This document shows positions 1-7,249 of a DNA stretch of 36,170 nucleotides, piece by piece. Below the pieces are notes generated by a model. That model was not told where the DNA came from, ran no database searches, and saw only the letters and a list, made by a program, of their open reading frames with translations. Position numbers and translations under genes: made by a program. Origin of the DNA: CAMBRF01 sp964404035 (GTDB lineage: Bacteria; Verrucomicrobiota; Kiritimatiellia; CAIKKV01; CAITUY01); contig CAYOIT010000028.1 in the NCBI GenBank assembly GCA_964404035.1, positions 1 through 36,170 of the forward strand, given 5' to 3'. The first letter of the stretch is position 1, and every line of letters begins with the position of its first letter.

Positions 1-96
1 TCAATCTGGATGACTGTATCCGGATCAGGACCGGGGAAACAGGAGGTGTGGCCATTGGCTGATATGACGAAAAAGGAAACTGAACAACCTAAGTGA
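1..96 (+). CDS. Possible 3' end of an upstream gene (partial)
   Basis: Frame 1 is open from the first base to a TGA at 94-96 (31 codons), directly before a strong terminator hairpin at 99-128, which is where a gene end would be expected. Frame 3 is also open, from base 3 to a TGA at 60-62, so the frame is ambiguous. The peptide is too short to recognise. Coding status is inferred from position only. Confidence 0.22.
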   Translation, partial: SIWMTVSGSGPGKQEVWPLADMTKKETEQPK

Positions 97-98
97 GC

Positions 99-128
99 CG
101 AAGGGGTGCCGGAAACGGCGCCCCTTCG
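99..128 (+). terminator. Strong GC-rich terminator hairpin
   Basis: Bases 99-110 pair with 117-128 over 12 base pairs (one G-U) around the loop GGAAAC. A weakly T-rich stretch (TGTTTGCATT) follows. It probably ends transcription of whatever lies to the left of the window. Confidence 0.6.
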
Positions 129-141
129 TGTTTGCATTCAA

Positions 142-198
142 GTAGGCCGGGCGCTACGTCGCCCGGCATCGGCGGGCAGCGTAGTGCCCGCCGTACTG
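142..198 (+). repeat. REP/BIME-like double hairpin, copy 1
   Basis: The element starts with GTAG (142-145). Hairpin 1 has stem GCCGGGCG/CGCCCGGC with loop CTACGT. Hairpin 2 has stem GGCGGGCA/TGCCCGCC with loop GCGTAG, and the element ends in GTACTG. The loops contain complementary CTACG and CGTAG. Related elements lie at 19655-19707 and 30768-30823. A GTAG foot beside an imperfect hairpin is the known hallmark of REP sequences mobilised by RAYT (HUH-type) transposases; no such gene is in this window. Similarity to copy 2 continues for about 40 bases downstream, to AGTCGCTAA. Confidence 0.75.
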
Positions 199-202
199 GG
201 AG

Positions 203-228
203 ACACGCTAAAACGTGTATTCTTTTTT
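203..228 (+). terminator. Short hairpin plus T-tract beside the repeat
   Basis: ACACG and CGTGT form a 5-bp stem around CTAAAA, followed by a run rich in T (TTCTTTTTT). This looks like a weak intrinsic terminator. The matching place in repeat copy 2 also has a small hairpin (ACGT..ACGT) but lacks the T-tract. Confidence 0.35.
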
Positions 229-288
229 GAAGTCGCTAAGATACTCCCGAACGATAGGTTCCACCAGGAGTAAGGGGATGTTTCAACC

Positions 289-1374
289 ATGACCGCCATG
301 CTGCCCGACTTGTTTCAGTTCGACGATGGACGACGAGTGACCGATGCCCGGACCTGGCGCCTGCGGCGCCAGGAGCTGTATGACCAGATCCTCGGGATCG
401 AATTCGGCCGGCTGCCGCCCACGCCGGCCTCGGTCAGCGGGGAATTACTGCATTCCCACCCGGTACGCCGTTTCGGACAGGTCCAGCACTGTCAGTACCG
501 GCTGACGACGGGCCCTGAACCCCGGTATTCGTTCTTGATCGACTTGATGATGCCGGCGGGAGACGGTCCCCACCCGGTCCTTCTGGATGGCGATGGCTGC
601 TGGCGCTACATCACCGATGAGATCACGGCGGAGGTCCTGAACCGCGGCTATCTCCTGGCGGTGTTCAACCGCGTGGAGATTGTGGCGGACATTGACAGTC
701 GGGCGCGCACCAGCGGCCTGTATGCGGCCTGTCCGGAGGGTGACTATGGAGCCTTGGCGGCCTGGGCCTGGGGCTATCACCGGGCGGTTGATTTCCTGCT
801 GACCCTGCCGGGAGTTGATGCCGCCCGGATCGCGGTGACGGGCCATTCGCGTGGCGGTAAAGCGGCGTTGCTTGCCGGCGCCACCGATGAACGTATCGCG
901 CTGACGGCACCGAACAACTCCGGTTGCTGCGGCGCGGGCTGTCTGCGCTGGGAAGGACCGGGCTGCGAGACGCTGGCGGATATGCTGCGGGGGTTCCCTC
1001 AATGGTTCGGCCCCCGACTGCGGGAGTATGTCGGGCGTGAAGAGGCGCTTCCCTTTGATCAACACAGTTTGAAAGCGCTGGTGGCCCCGCGGGCCCTACT
1101 CTGCACCGAGGCACACGGGGATGCCTGGGCCAACCCGACCGGAACCTGGCAGTCCCACCGTGCCATGGCCGAAGTTTACAGGTTTCTCAAGGCGGACGCG
1201 CGACTCGCCATCCATTTCCGTGATGGGGTCCACGAACACAACCGGGCTGATTGGCTGACCCTGCTGGATTTTGCCGACGCCCAGTTTCGCGGGCGGCCGT
1301 ACACTGCCGACCCGGATCCTTATCCCGGGTTGCCCCCGGCCCACCACTGGTCGGCACCGGTGACGGCCAGGTAA
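289..1374 (+). CDS. CE15-like glucuronoyl/acetyl esterase, alpha/beta hydrolase
   Basis: This 361-residue alpha/beta hydrolase resembles bacterial CE15 glucuronoyl esterases and related acetylxylan esterases, which cleave ester links on plant or algal polysaccharide side chains. The nucleophile motif GHSRGGK places the catalytic Ser at 187, and a late GVHEH (residues 313-317) supplies the likely His. The N-terminal RRQELYDQILGIEFGRLPPT segment (residues 26-45) is typical of the family. No signal peptide is visible, so it may act inside the cell on imported oligosaccharides. The start has AAGGGG about 10 bases upstream; ATG at 298 is an alternative. It is a single gene between a repeat-bearing leader and a convergent glycogen synthase. 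Substrate is not determined. Confidence 0.75.
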   Translation: MTAMLPDLFQFDDGRRVTDARTWRLRRQELYDQILGIEFGRLPPTPASVSGELLHSHPVRRFGQVQHCQYRLTTGPEPRYSFLIDLMMPAGDGPHPVLLDGDGCWRYITDEITAEVLNRGYLLAVFNRVEIVADIDSRARTSGLYAACPEGDYGALAAWAWGYHRAVDFLLTLPGVDAARIAVTGHSRGGKAALLAGATDERIALTAPNNSGCCGAGCLRWEGPGCETLADMLRGFPQWFGPRLREYVGREEALPFDQHSLKALVAPRALLCTEAHGDAWANPTGTWQSHRAMAEVYRFLKADARLAIHFRDGVHEHNRADWLTLLDFADAQFRGRPYTADPDPYPGLPPAHHWSAPVTAR

Positions 1375-1405
1375 CCAGGACATCGGGTACTGAAGAGAGA
1401 GGCGA

Positions 1406-1423
1406 CGGTCAAGAGGCTGACCG
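1406..1423. terminator. Small hairpin between convergent genes
   Basis: CGGTCA and TGACCG form a 6-bp stem around AGAGGC in the 57-base gap between the convergent esterase and glycogen synthase genes. There is no T-tract, so a terminator role is only suggested by location. Confidence 0.25.
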
Positions 1424-1431
1424 CCGTGGCA

Positions 1432-3276
1432 TCACGCGGCGCCGGTGCGCTGGAGCACCATTTCGTAAGCCTGAGCGTAGTAGCGGCCGAGATTGTGCCA
1501 GTCGAAATGCTCGGACACGCTTTGGACGCGGTTCCGTTGGTTGATGCGTTCGCGGCGGTCGAGCTGCAGGAAGTCGAACAACCGGTCCGTCAGCTGGTTC
1601 GCGGCGATGTCGAATGAGGCGTAGCGGCGGTTCAACACGTGAAGCCCGTTCTTCTCGTGATCGGGCATGTTCTGATCCAGATAGGTGCCGAAGCCTGAAA
1701 GATTGCTGGTGACGGACGGCAGGCCCAGCGCGGCGCATTCGAGCGGCGCATACCCCCACGGCTCGTAGGAACTCGGGAAAATACCGAGATGGCAACCGCG
1801 CACGAACTGATCGTAATCCATGCCGAAAAGCGGATCGTTGGTGGTCACGAAATCAGGATGATAGACCACTTTCACCGGGTCACCGGGCAGGTTGAAGAGC
1901 GAGCAGGATCGGATCTGGTTGAGGATTTCGTCGTGGGTATCGTCCACCAGATCGTGGGTCACCACGGTGGGCATCTTGTTGGTTTTCCACGCGTGCATCA
2001 GGCGGCGCAGGCGCAGGCGCCAGTAATCGTCCACCAGTTCCTCCAGGGGTGGGAATTTGCCCATCGAGGTGGCGGTGAATAACCGGTCGCCGATCTGTTC
2101 GGCGATGGTCCGGCAGTCATGCTGCATTTCCTGCATCATGGCCCGGCGGCGCAGCGCCTCGGCGTTGATGGACCGGATGGGCTGGCGGGTGATGACGAAG
2201 AAAACCACCGTGCGGTTGCTGCCGGCCTGTTTCATGCGCCAGTTCAGGCGGGCGAGCGCCTCAATGGTCAGGTCGAACCCCTTGTTGCGATATTCGAAGC
2301 GGCCCGACGTGAAGAAGTAAAGCGTGCGGTCCAGGTCGAATGCATAGCTCGGGAAGAAGTGGGCCATGACGAACTGGTTAATCTTTTCCTTGTTCACGCG
2401 GTGAAGGTTCTGGAACTCGTGCAGGGCCACAAACCGCTCGATGTTGAGGCCATTGGGGACCAGAAGATCCGGCTTGCGGCCGACGAGGTGCTCGCACTCG
2501 TAGCCGGTGATATCGCTGACGGTGGAGAAGATATGGGCGCCATGCGCGGCCGCGCGTTCGAGGCGAACCTGGCTGTCGATGTTAAACCGGCGCGCGTCGG
2601 CTTCCCAATCCACAAACGGGACGTGGTCATAGAACCAGGGATCGTTCATGGCCAGGTAACGGCCCAGCAACGTGGCATGCGTGGTGAAGACGATGGAGAC
2701 GGGGATGTTGGCGCGCCGGATCTCGGGAATTGCCGAGCCGCCCATCCACTCATGGAAGTGGGCGATGATCGCCCGGCGGGTGGTCTGGATCTTGGCCAAG
2801 GCCCGGAAGAACTGCTCGACGGTGTAGCCGAAGGCCACCACTTGGTCGATCAGGTCGTCCTGGCCATGGATGCTCACCCGGTGGTGTTCCCACAGCAGGT
2901 ACTTGATCCACCCCATCTGGCTGGTGACGGAATGGGGGTTGAGCAGGATGGCGCGCGGCCGGCCGGTAATCAGCCAATGGCCGTGATGGGCTTCGATGCC
3001 CTGTTCCCGAAGAATATTCAGGATGTCGCGGTAGATCCCGGTGGGGGGACTTTCTTCGAACTCGGACGGTGAGGTCGCCGGATTGTAAGGGCCGATCAGG
3101 CAGTAACGGTTCCCCCACTGCTCGACGATGCTCGGAACCTTCGAGCGGATGACGGTGTAGATGCCACCCAACTGCTGGCATACCTCCCAAGCTACCTCAA
3201 ACAGAAGCGGTTTGGTGCCCCCCCCTGACTCGTGACTATCGGTGGCGGCCTGACTTGTGGCGTGGTGTGCAGACAT
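1432..3276 (-). CDS. Glycogen synthase, eukaryotic-type GT3 family
   Basis: The 614-residue product matches the GT3 (fungal/animal GYS) family rather than bacterial GlgA. The N-terminus LLFEVAWEVCQQLGGIYTVI (residues 24-43) carries the sugar-nucleotide loop. The GT-B retaining E-x7-E motif is E505..E513 in YEPWGYAPLE, followed by NLSGFG, at nearly the same positions as in yeast Gsy2. It should transfer glucose from UDP-glucose to the non-reducing end of glycogen. The long C-terminal phosphorylation tail of animal enzymes is absent. The start is ATG with GAGGT about 8 bases upstream. It is transcribed divergently from mraZ, with no other glycogen gene nearby. Confidence 0.93.
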   Translation of the reverse strand: MSAHHATSQAATDSHESGGGTKPLLFEVAWEVCQQLGGIYTVIRSKVPSIVEQWGNRYCLIGPYNPATSPSEFEESPPTGIYRDILNILREQGIEAHHGHWLITGRPRAILLNPHSVTSQMGWIKYLLWEHHRVSIHGQDDLIDQVVAFGYTVEQFFRALAKIQTTRRAIIAHFHEWMGGSAIPEIRRANIPVSIVFTTHATLLGRYLAMNDPWFYDHVPFVDWEADARRFNIDSQVRLERAAAHGAHIFSTVSDITGYECEHLVGRKPDLLVPNGLNIERFVALHEFQNLHRVNKEKINQFVMAHFFPSYAFDLDRTLYFFTSGRFEYRNKGFDLTIEALARLNWRMKQAGSNRTVVFFVITRQPIRSINAEALRRRAMMQEMQHDCRTIAEQIGDRLFTATSMGKFPPLEELVDDYWRLRLRRLMHAWKTNKMPTVVTHDLVDDTHDEILNQIRSCSLFNLPGDPVKVVYHPDFVTTNDPLFGMDYDQFVRGCHLGIFPSSYEPWGYAPLECAALGLPSVTSNLSGFGTYLDQNMPDHEKNGLHVLNRRYASFDIAANQLTDRLFDFLQLDRRERINQRNRVQSVSEHFDWHNLGRYYAQAYEMVLQRTGAA

Positions 3277-3413
3277 ACTGTGGTTACCTCGTGATGGATT
3301 GGCGGGGTATTTCTACAACGCCGGAGAGAGGCAGGCAAGCAGGAACTCCCCCTTTTCTTCCGCGTTCAGGAGCCTGTGTCATTAAAAAACTTTCAAAATC
3401 TTCGGACATTCGT

Positions 3414-3443
3414 TTGACATTAGGTGGGGCGAGGTGTTGTATT
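3414..3443 (+). promoter_or_regulatory. Predicted sigma-70 promoter of mraZ/dcw cluster
   Basis: A perfect -35 TTGACA (3414-3419) is followed after 18 bases by TGTATT (3438-3443, 4/6 match to TATAAT). It lies in the 199-base divergent gap and points to mraZ. No other obvious promoter is seen before rsmH, so it probably drives the entire cluster. Confidence 0.55.
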
Positions 3444-3481
3444 GTGTCGCGTAAGTAAACCATTGTGGGGCACAGGTGGAT
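3424..3481 (+). promoter_or_regulatory. Candidate MraZ-box repeats
   Basis: GTG-based direct repeats occur as GTGGGG (3424) with GTG (3434), and GTGGGG (3465) with GTGGA (3476). The spacings are 10 and 11 bases, with 31 bases between the pairs. MraZ proteins are known to bind GTGGG-type repeats at about 10-base spacing upstream of their own gene. The first pair lies inside the predicted promoter spacer; the second touches the start codon. This suggests autorepression but is not proven. Confidence 0.4.
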
Positions 3482-3958
3482 AACACAGGAACAGGAGCAG
3501 GATCGCTAGGGGAGGCGCAGGGCGTTTTTGTCGGAAATTTCGCCCATTCGCTGGACCCCAAGCGCCGATTGACCATCCCTTCGGAATGGAGGGAGCATAC
3601 CGGTGTTCCGAACAGCGTCTATGTGCTCCCCGATATTACGCAGCGCAACTTTCTGCTGGTGTTTCCGGCCCGGGAGATGGTGCGGCGGCTTCAGGCGATG
3701 CGGAGCCACTCGATTGCGGATGCCCGAGCCAGTCAGTTTGCCCGGATCCTGGGGTCGCAATCCCAGTTGGCGCCGTGGGACACGGCGGGACGTATCCGGG
3801 TCAAGGACGAGTTACTGGGGTACGCGAATCTGACGGACTCGGTGGTGCTGATCGGGGCGATCGATCATTTTGAATTGTGGAATCCGGAGTTATGGAAACA
3901 GGTGAGTGCCACGGGAGCGGCGGATCTCGGTGAGGCCGCGCGTTACGTGGGCTTCTAA
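3476..3958 (+). CDS. mraZ: Transcriptional regulator MraZ
   Basis: MraZ is an AbrB-like, ring-forming DNA-binding protein that controls the dcw operon. This 160-residue copy has the first repeat as VFVGNFAHSLDPKRRLTIP (residues 18-36) and the second around AGRIRVKDELLGYANL (residues 104-119), in line with the two SpoVT/AbrB-type halves. An in-frame TAA lies at 3452-3454 and GTG at 3476 is the first start after it. This gives about 17 residues before the usual family start, so the exact N-terminus is uncertain. It is first in the dcw cluster and lies behind GTGGG repeats it probably binds. Confidence 0.93.
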   Translation: MDNTGTGAGSLGEAQGVFVGNFAHSLDPKRRLTIPSEWREHTGVPNSVYVLPDITQRNFLLVFPAREMVRRLQAMRSHSIADARASQFARILGSQSQLAPWDTAGRIRVKDELLGYANLTDSVVLIGAIDHFELWNPELWKQVSATGAADLGEAARYVGF

Positions 3959-3982
3959 TCCGGCGGCGACGGAGGATAGGTC

Positions 3983-4219
3983 ATGCGGATGTCGACGATA
4001 GCGAAGTTCATGCAGTTGAACGGGTCCATTACGGGCTGGAGGGATGGCGGGTTTAATTGGTTGAGGTTGCCGCAGAGCCGGCCGTCCACGTTGGGAACGG
4101 CCCTTGGGTTGAGGCAGGCGGAACACCGCGGGCTTCGGATTGCGAGCACAGCCCTCTGCAGCACCCCGCCTCCAGGGATGGGAAAGAGTGCCCATGCATC
4201 GGGCGGTACTGGCAAGTGA
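3983..4219 (+). CDS. Doubtful 78-residue ORF between mraZ and rsmH
   Basis: This small frame has a very good ribosome site (GGAGG at 3971-3975, 7 bases before ATG) and its codons are G/C-rich at the third position. It ends inside rsmH, overlapping the chosen rsmH start at 4194 by 26 bases, so its translation could couple to rsmH. The sequence is basic, with no recognised domain, signal peptide or membrane segment. It may be a leader peptide, a real small gene or chance. Confidence 0.3.
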   Translation: MRMSTIAKFMQLNGSITGWRDGGFNWLRLPQSRPSTLGTALGLRQAEHRGLRIASTALCSTPPPGMGKSAHASGGTGK

Positions 4220-5117
4220 GGTGATGCACTGGCTGGCTCCCCGCTCGGGCGGTGTCTATATCGATGGCACCGTGGGCGGAGGAGGACATGCCCGTGCTAT
4301 CGCCGAAGCCATCGGACCGGAAGGACGCCTGCTGGCCCTGGATCAGGATGCGGACGCCCTGGTCCGGGCGAGAGTGGGGCTGGGGCCCTGGGTGGAGCGT
4401 TGCACGCTGATCCAGTCAAGCTTTGCCGAGATGGATCGGGTGGCGGCGGCCCACGGGGTGACGAGGGTGGACGGGATTCTGCTCGATATCGGGATATCGT
4501 CGAACCAGTTGGATGACGCCGAGCGAGGGTTCAGTTTCATGCGAGACGGGCCCTTGGACATGCGGATGAACCGGGGGAAGGCGAGGACGGCAGCGGACCT
4601 GCTGAATACGCTTTCCGAGGCTGATCTGGCGGGTCTTTTGAGACGGTATGGGGAGGAGCCGCGGGCGCGGGCGATTGCGAGGCGTGTGGTCGAGCAGCGG
4701 CAGCAGGCGCTGTTCGTCCGGACCCCCCAGTTGGCGGACTTGGTGATGGGCGTCTACGGCGGTCGCCGCGGCCGGATTCATCCGGCCACCCAGACGTTCC
4801 AAGCCTTGCGGATTGCGGTGAATGGCGAGTTGGAGGCCTTGGAACAGGGTTTGGAGGCCGGGCTTGGCCTGCTGGCGCCGGGCGGAAGGATGCTGGTGAT
4901 CTCCTTCCACAGCCTGGAGGACCGGATCGTGAAACATTTTTTTGCAGAACACCAGGGGCGTTGGGAGTCCCTGGCCGAGGGTGGGCGGAAATGGATTGGC
5001 AGCACGCCGCAGGTTGAGGTGCTGACCCGCAGGCCGGTGATGGCTTCGGATGAGGAATGTCTGGTCAATCCGCGTGCACGCTCGGCAAAGCTGCGCGCGG
5101 CTGAAAGGAAGGAATAG
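4194..5117 (+). CDS. rsmH: 16S rRNA (cytosine1402-N4)-methyltransferase RsmH
   Basis: RsmH (MraW) methylates N4 of C1402 in the 16S rRNA decoding centre using SAM. The SAM-binding motif DGTVGGGGHA follows the N-terminus, and RIHPATQTFQALRIAVN and ISFHSLEDRIVK are signature stretches, with the usual NPRARSAKLR end. I chose ATG at 4194 (307 residues) because the family begins close to HRAVLASEVM. A TTG at 4140 would add 18 unconserved residues, and GTG at 4188 is also possible. It is the second conserved gene of the dcw cluster and stops one base before the ftsL ATG. Confidence 0.95.
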   Translation: MHRAVLASEVMHWLAPRSGGVYIDGTVGGGGHARAIAEAIGPEGRLLALDQDADALVRARVGLGPWVERCTLIQSSFAEMDRVAAAHGVTRVDGILLDIGISSNQLDDAERGFSFMRDGPLDMRMNRGKARTAADLLNTLSEADLAGLLRRYGEEPRARAIARRVVEQRQQALFVRTPQLADLVMGVYGGRRGRIHPATQTFQALRIAVNGELEALEQGLEAGLGLLAPGGRMLVISFHSLEDRIVKHFFAEHQGRWESLAEGGRKWIGSTPQVEVLTRRPVMASDEECLVNPRARSAKLRAAERKE

Positions 5118-5118
5118 T

Positions 5119-5508
5119 ATGGCACGTCGTAATCGGAAGAAAACTCAGGCAAAGATCATGTTTCCGCCCTGGCTCGCCCTGGCGCTGGTGGGAGGCGCGG
5201 CGATATGCCTGGTCTACGTGTGCATACAAAGCCGGACCGAAGCCCTGGGTCGCGAGATCAAGAAGCTCGAAGCCCAGCGGGATCACTTGCGCGAAAAGGT
5301 CGTCAAGGAGCAGTGCGAGTGGGCCAGGATGCAATCGCCGGCCAATGTCGAGAAAGCCCTGAAAGAACACGGATTGGTCATGACCTGGCCGGGCCGGGAT
5401 CAGGTCGTGCGCCTGCGCGCGGACGGGGCGATCGATGCGATGATGGGACCCGAACCCCGTACCCCAGGCCGTTATGCACGCGTTGACAGGATCGTAATGA
5501 ATGACTGA
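5119..5508 (+). CDS. ftsL: FtsL-like septal division protein
   Basis: This 129-residue single-pass membrane protein has a basic cytoplasmic start (MARRNRKKTQAK), one hydrophobic helix at about residues 15-36, and a charged heptad-like coiled coil at about 40-70. That is the architecture of FtsL, which bridges FtsB/FtsQ and activates FtsW-FtsI. Sequence conservation in this family is poor, so the call rests on topology, size and position between rsmH and ftsI. The ATG at 5119 has AGGAAGGAA just upstream, one base after the rsmH stop. It overlaps ftsI by 8 bases, suggesting coupled translation. Confidence 0.8.
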   Translation: MARRNRKKTQAKIMFPPWLALALVGGAAICLVYVCIQSRTEALGREIKKLEAQRDHLREKVVKEQCEWARMQSPANVEKALKEHGLVMTWPGRDQVVRLRADGAIDAMMGPEPRTPGRYARVDRIVMND

Positions 5509-7249
5509 GAATCGCGGATCCGCCAGGTACATCTTTATTGCCGTCCTGCTGAGTCTGGTCATGTCGGCGCTGGCGGCCCGCCTGATTTTCCTGCACGTTG
5601 GACCTTCGGCGGCCACCCGCTCGATGGTGGCCAAGACGCGGACCTACAAGGAAACGCTGGCGGTTCCGAGGGGCCGCATTCTGGACGGGAGCGCGTCGGC
5701 CAACATCCTGGCACTCAATATTGGCGTCAAGGACATCTGGGTCGACCCGGCCGTGTTGTTGGCCAGCAACAAGGTTGGCGAGGCCGCGGGACGGCTGGCG
5801 GCTGTCCTGGGATTGGACCCGGCCGAGGCTGCCAGCCGAATGGCGAAGGGCGGCCGGCATTTCGCCTACATCTCCCGCTATGTTCCCGAAGACAAAGCCG
5901 AAGCCGTTGCCCGGTTGAAGCTTCCGGGCCTCCACATGACGGGTGCCACGGCCCGCTCCTACCCGCAGGGGAACAGCCTCTGCCATATTCTGGGGTTTGT
6001 GAATCATGACGGCATCGGGTCCGGAGGGATCGAGCAGTGCATGGAAAAATACCTGAAGGGGACGCCCGGCCTGCTGGAGAGCCGGCTCGACGGTCGCCGG
6101 CGCGAGATGCTCGACCGCCGTATCCAGGAGATTCAGCCCCGGGACGGGGCGGATGTCGTCCTGACCATTGACCAGAATCTTCAATACATGCTGGAACAAT
6201 CGCTCGATGCCGCCATGGAACGCCACCGGGCGAAGGCGGCGATGGCCATCATCCAGCGTATACGCACCGGCGAAATCCTGGCCATGGCGAACCGTCCCGG
6301 ATTCGATCCCAACGATTTCCGTTCCGCCGAGGATGTGCAGAAGCTCAACCGTGCGATCGGATTCGTCTACGAACCCGGTTCCACGTTCAAGGTGGCCGTC
6401 ATTGCCGCCGCCCTGAATGAAGGGATTGTGAAGCCCGACACGATGTTCAACACCGAGAACGGCCGGTGGCTGTACCAGAAGAAAGTGCTGAGAGACTATC
6501 ATTCCTATGGCCAGCTGAATGTGGCGGATATCGTCAGGAAATCCAGCAATATCGGGGCGGCGAAGATTGCCATCATGCTGGGCGATGAGCGGATGGACCG
6601 GTATCTGCGCGGGTTCAACATCGGGAGCCGGCTGGGCATCGATCTGCCGGGCGAGGAGGCCGGGATTCTTGCCCCCGCGTCGAAATGGTCGGCGATCAGT
6701 TCGAGCCGGATCGCCATCGGGCAGGGGGTGGCGCTCACCGCGCTTCAGATGCTCGGCGTGATGTGCGGCATCGCCAACGATGGCGTGATCATGCGCCCGT
6801 ACGTGGTCAAGGAAGTGGTCGCGGCCGATGGAACCGTGCTGGTCCGGCGGGAACCGCAGGCGCTGGGGCGCTGCATCCGGAGCGATACCGCGGCGGTGAT
6901 GCGCGGGATCCTGGCGCGGGTGACCGAGGAGGGCGGCACGGGAACCAAGGCGGCGGTGGAAGGATTCCGCGTGGCCGGCAAAACCGGAACGGCCCAGAAA
7001 CCGGTCAGGGGCCACTATTCGGAAACAGACTACATGGCGTCCTTTGTCGGATTTCTGCCGGCGGAGGATCCCGAGCTCGGCTTGATTGTCGTGGTGGATG
7101 AACCGCAACCCTTGCACACCGGCGGGATGGTTTCAGCGCCGGTCTTCGGCGAGGTGGCCGAACAAGCCGTGCGCTATCTTGGCATCCTTCCGCCGGATCG
7201 GATGATCGATGACCGGGCCATTGTGGCCCGCGCCAAAGTCACGCCATGA
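5501..7249 (+). CDS. ftsI: Penicillin-binding protein 3 / FtsI transpeptidase
   Basis: FtsI is the class B PBP that cross-links septal peptidoglycan. The 582-residue protein has an N-terminal membrane anchor at about residues 10-31, a PBP dimerisation domain with the PRGRILD motif, and a transpeptidase domain. All three active-site motifs are intact: STFK with Ser294, SSN at 348-350 and KTGT from Lys494. No C-terminal PASTA domain is present, so the sporulation-type SpoVD is less likely. It overlaps ftsL upstream by 8 bases and murE downstream by 4 (ATGA). Its SEDS partner FtsW is encoded at the end of the same cluster. Confidence 0.95.
   Translation: MTENRGSARYIFIAVLLSLVMSALAARLIFLHVGPSAATRSMVAKTRTYKETLAVPRGRILDGSASANILALNIGVKDIWVDPAVLLASNKVGEAAGRLAAVLGLDPAEAASRMAKGGRHFAYISRYVPEDKAEAVARLKLPGLHMTGATARSYPQGNSLCHILGFVNHDGIGSGGIEQCMEKYLKGTPGLLESRLDGRRREMLDRRIQEIQPRDGADVVLTIDQNLQYMLEQSLDAAMERHRAKAAMAIIQRIRTGEILAMANRPGFDPNDFRSAEDVQKLNRAIGFVYEPGSTFKVAVIAAALNEGIVKPDTMFNTENGRWLYQKKVLRDYHSYGQLNVADIVRKSSNIGAAKIAIMLGDERMDRYLRGFNIGSRLGIDLPGEEAGILAPASKWSAISSSRIAIGQGVALTALQMLGVMCGIANDGVIMRPYVVKEVVAADGTVLVRREPQALGRCIRSDTAAVMRGILARVTEEGGTGTKAAVEGFRVAGKTGTAQKPVRGHYSETDYMASFVGFLPAEDPELGLIVVVDEPQPLHTGGMVSAPVFGEVAEQAVRYLGILPPDRMIDDRAIVARAKVTP

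Noticed and set aside
1..288. CRISPR array or tRNA in the left-hand non-coding region
   Set aside because: The repeated elements are single hairpin pairs without regular spacers, and no cloverleaf is present.
4140..4193. TTG start giving an 18-residue extension of RsmH
   Set aside because: The family begins at the conserved HRAVL segment; the extension is unconserved in appearance.
5378..7117. Long open frame antisense to ftsI (579 codons)
   Set aside because: It lies wholly opposite a gene with all catalytic motifs; high GC lowers stop frequency on the other strand. The translated product is rich in Arg/His/Pro/Gly with no domain.
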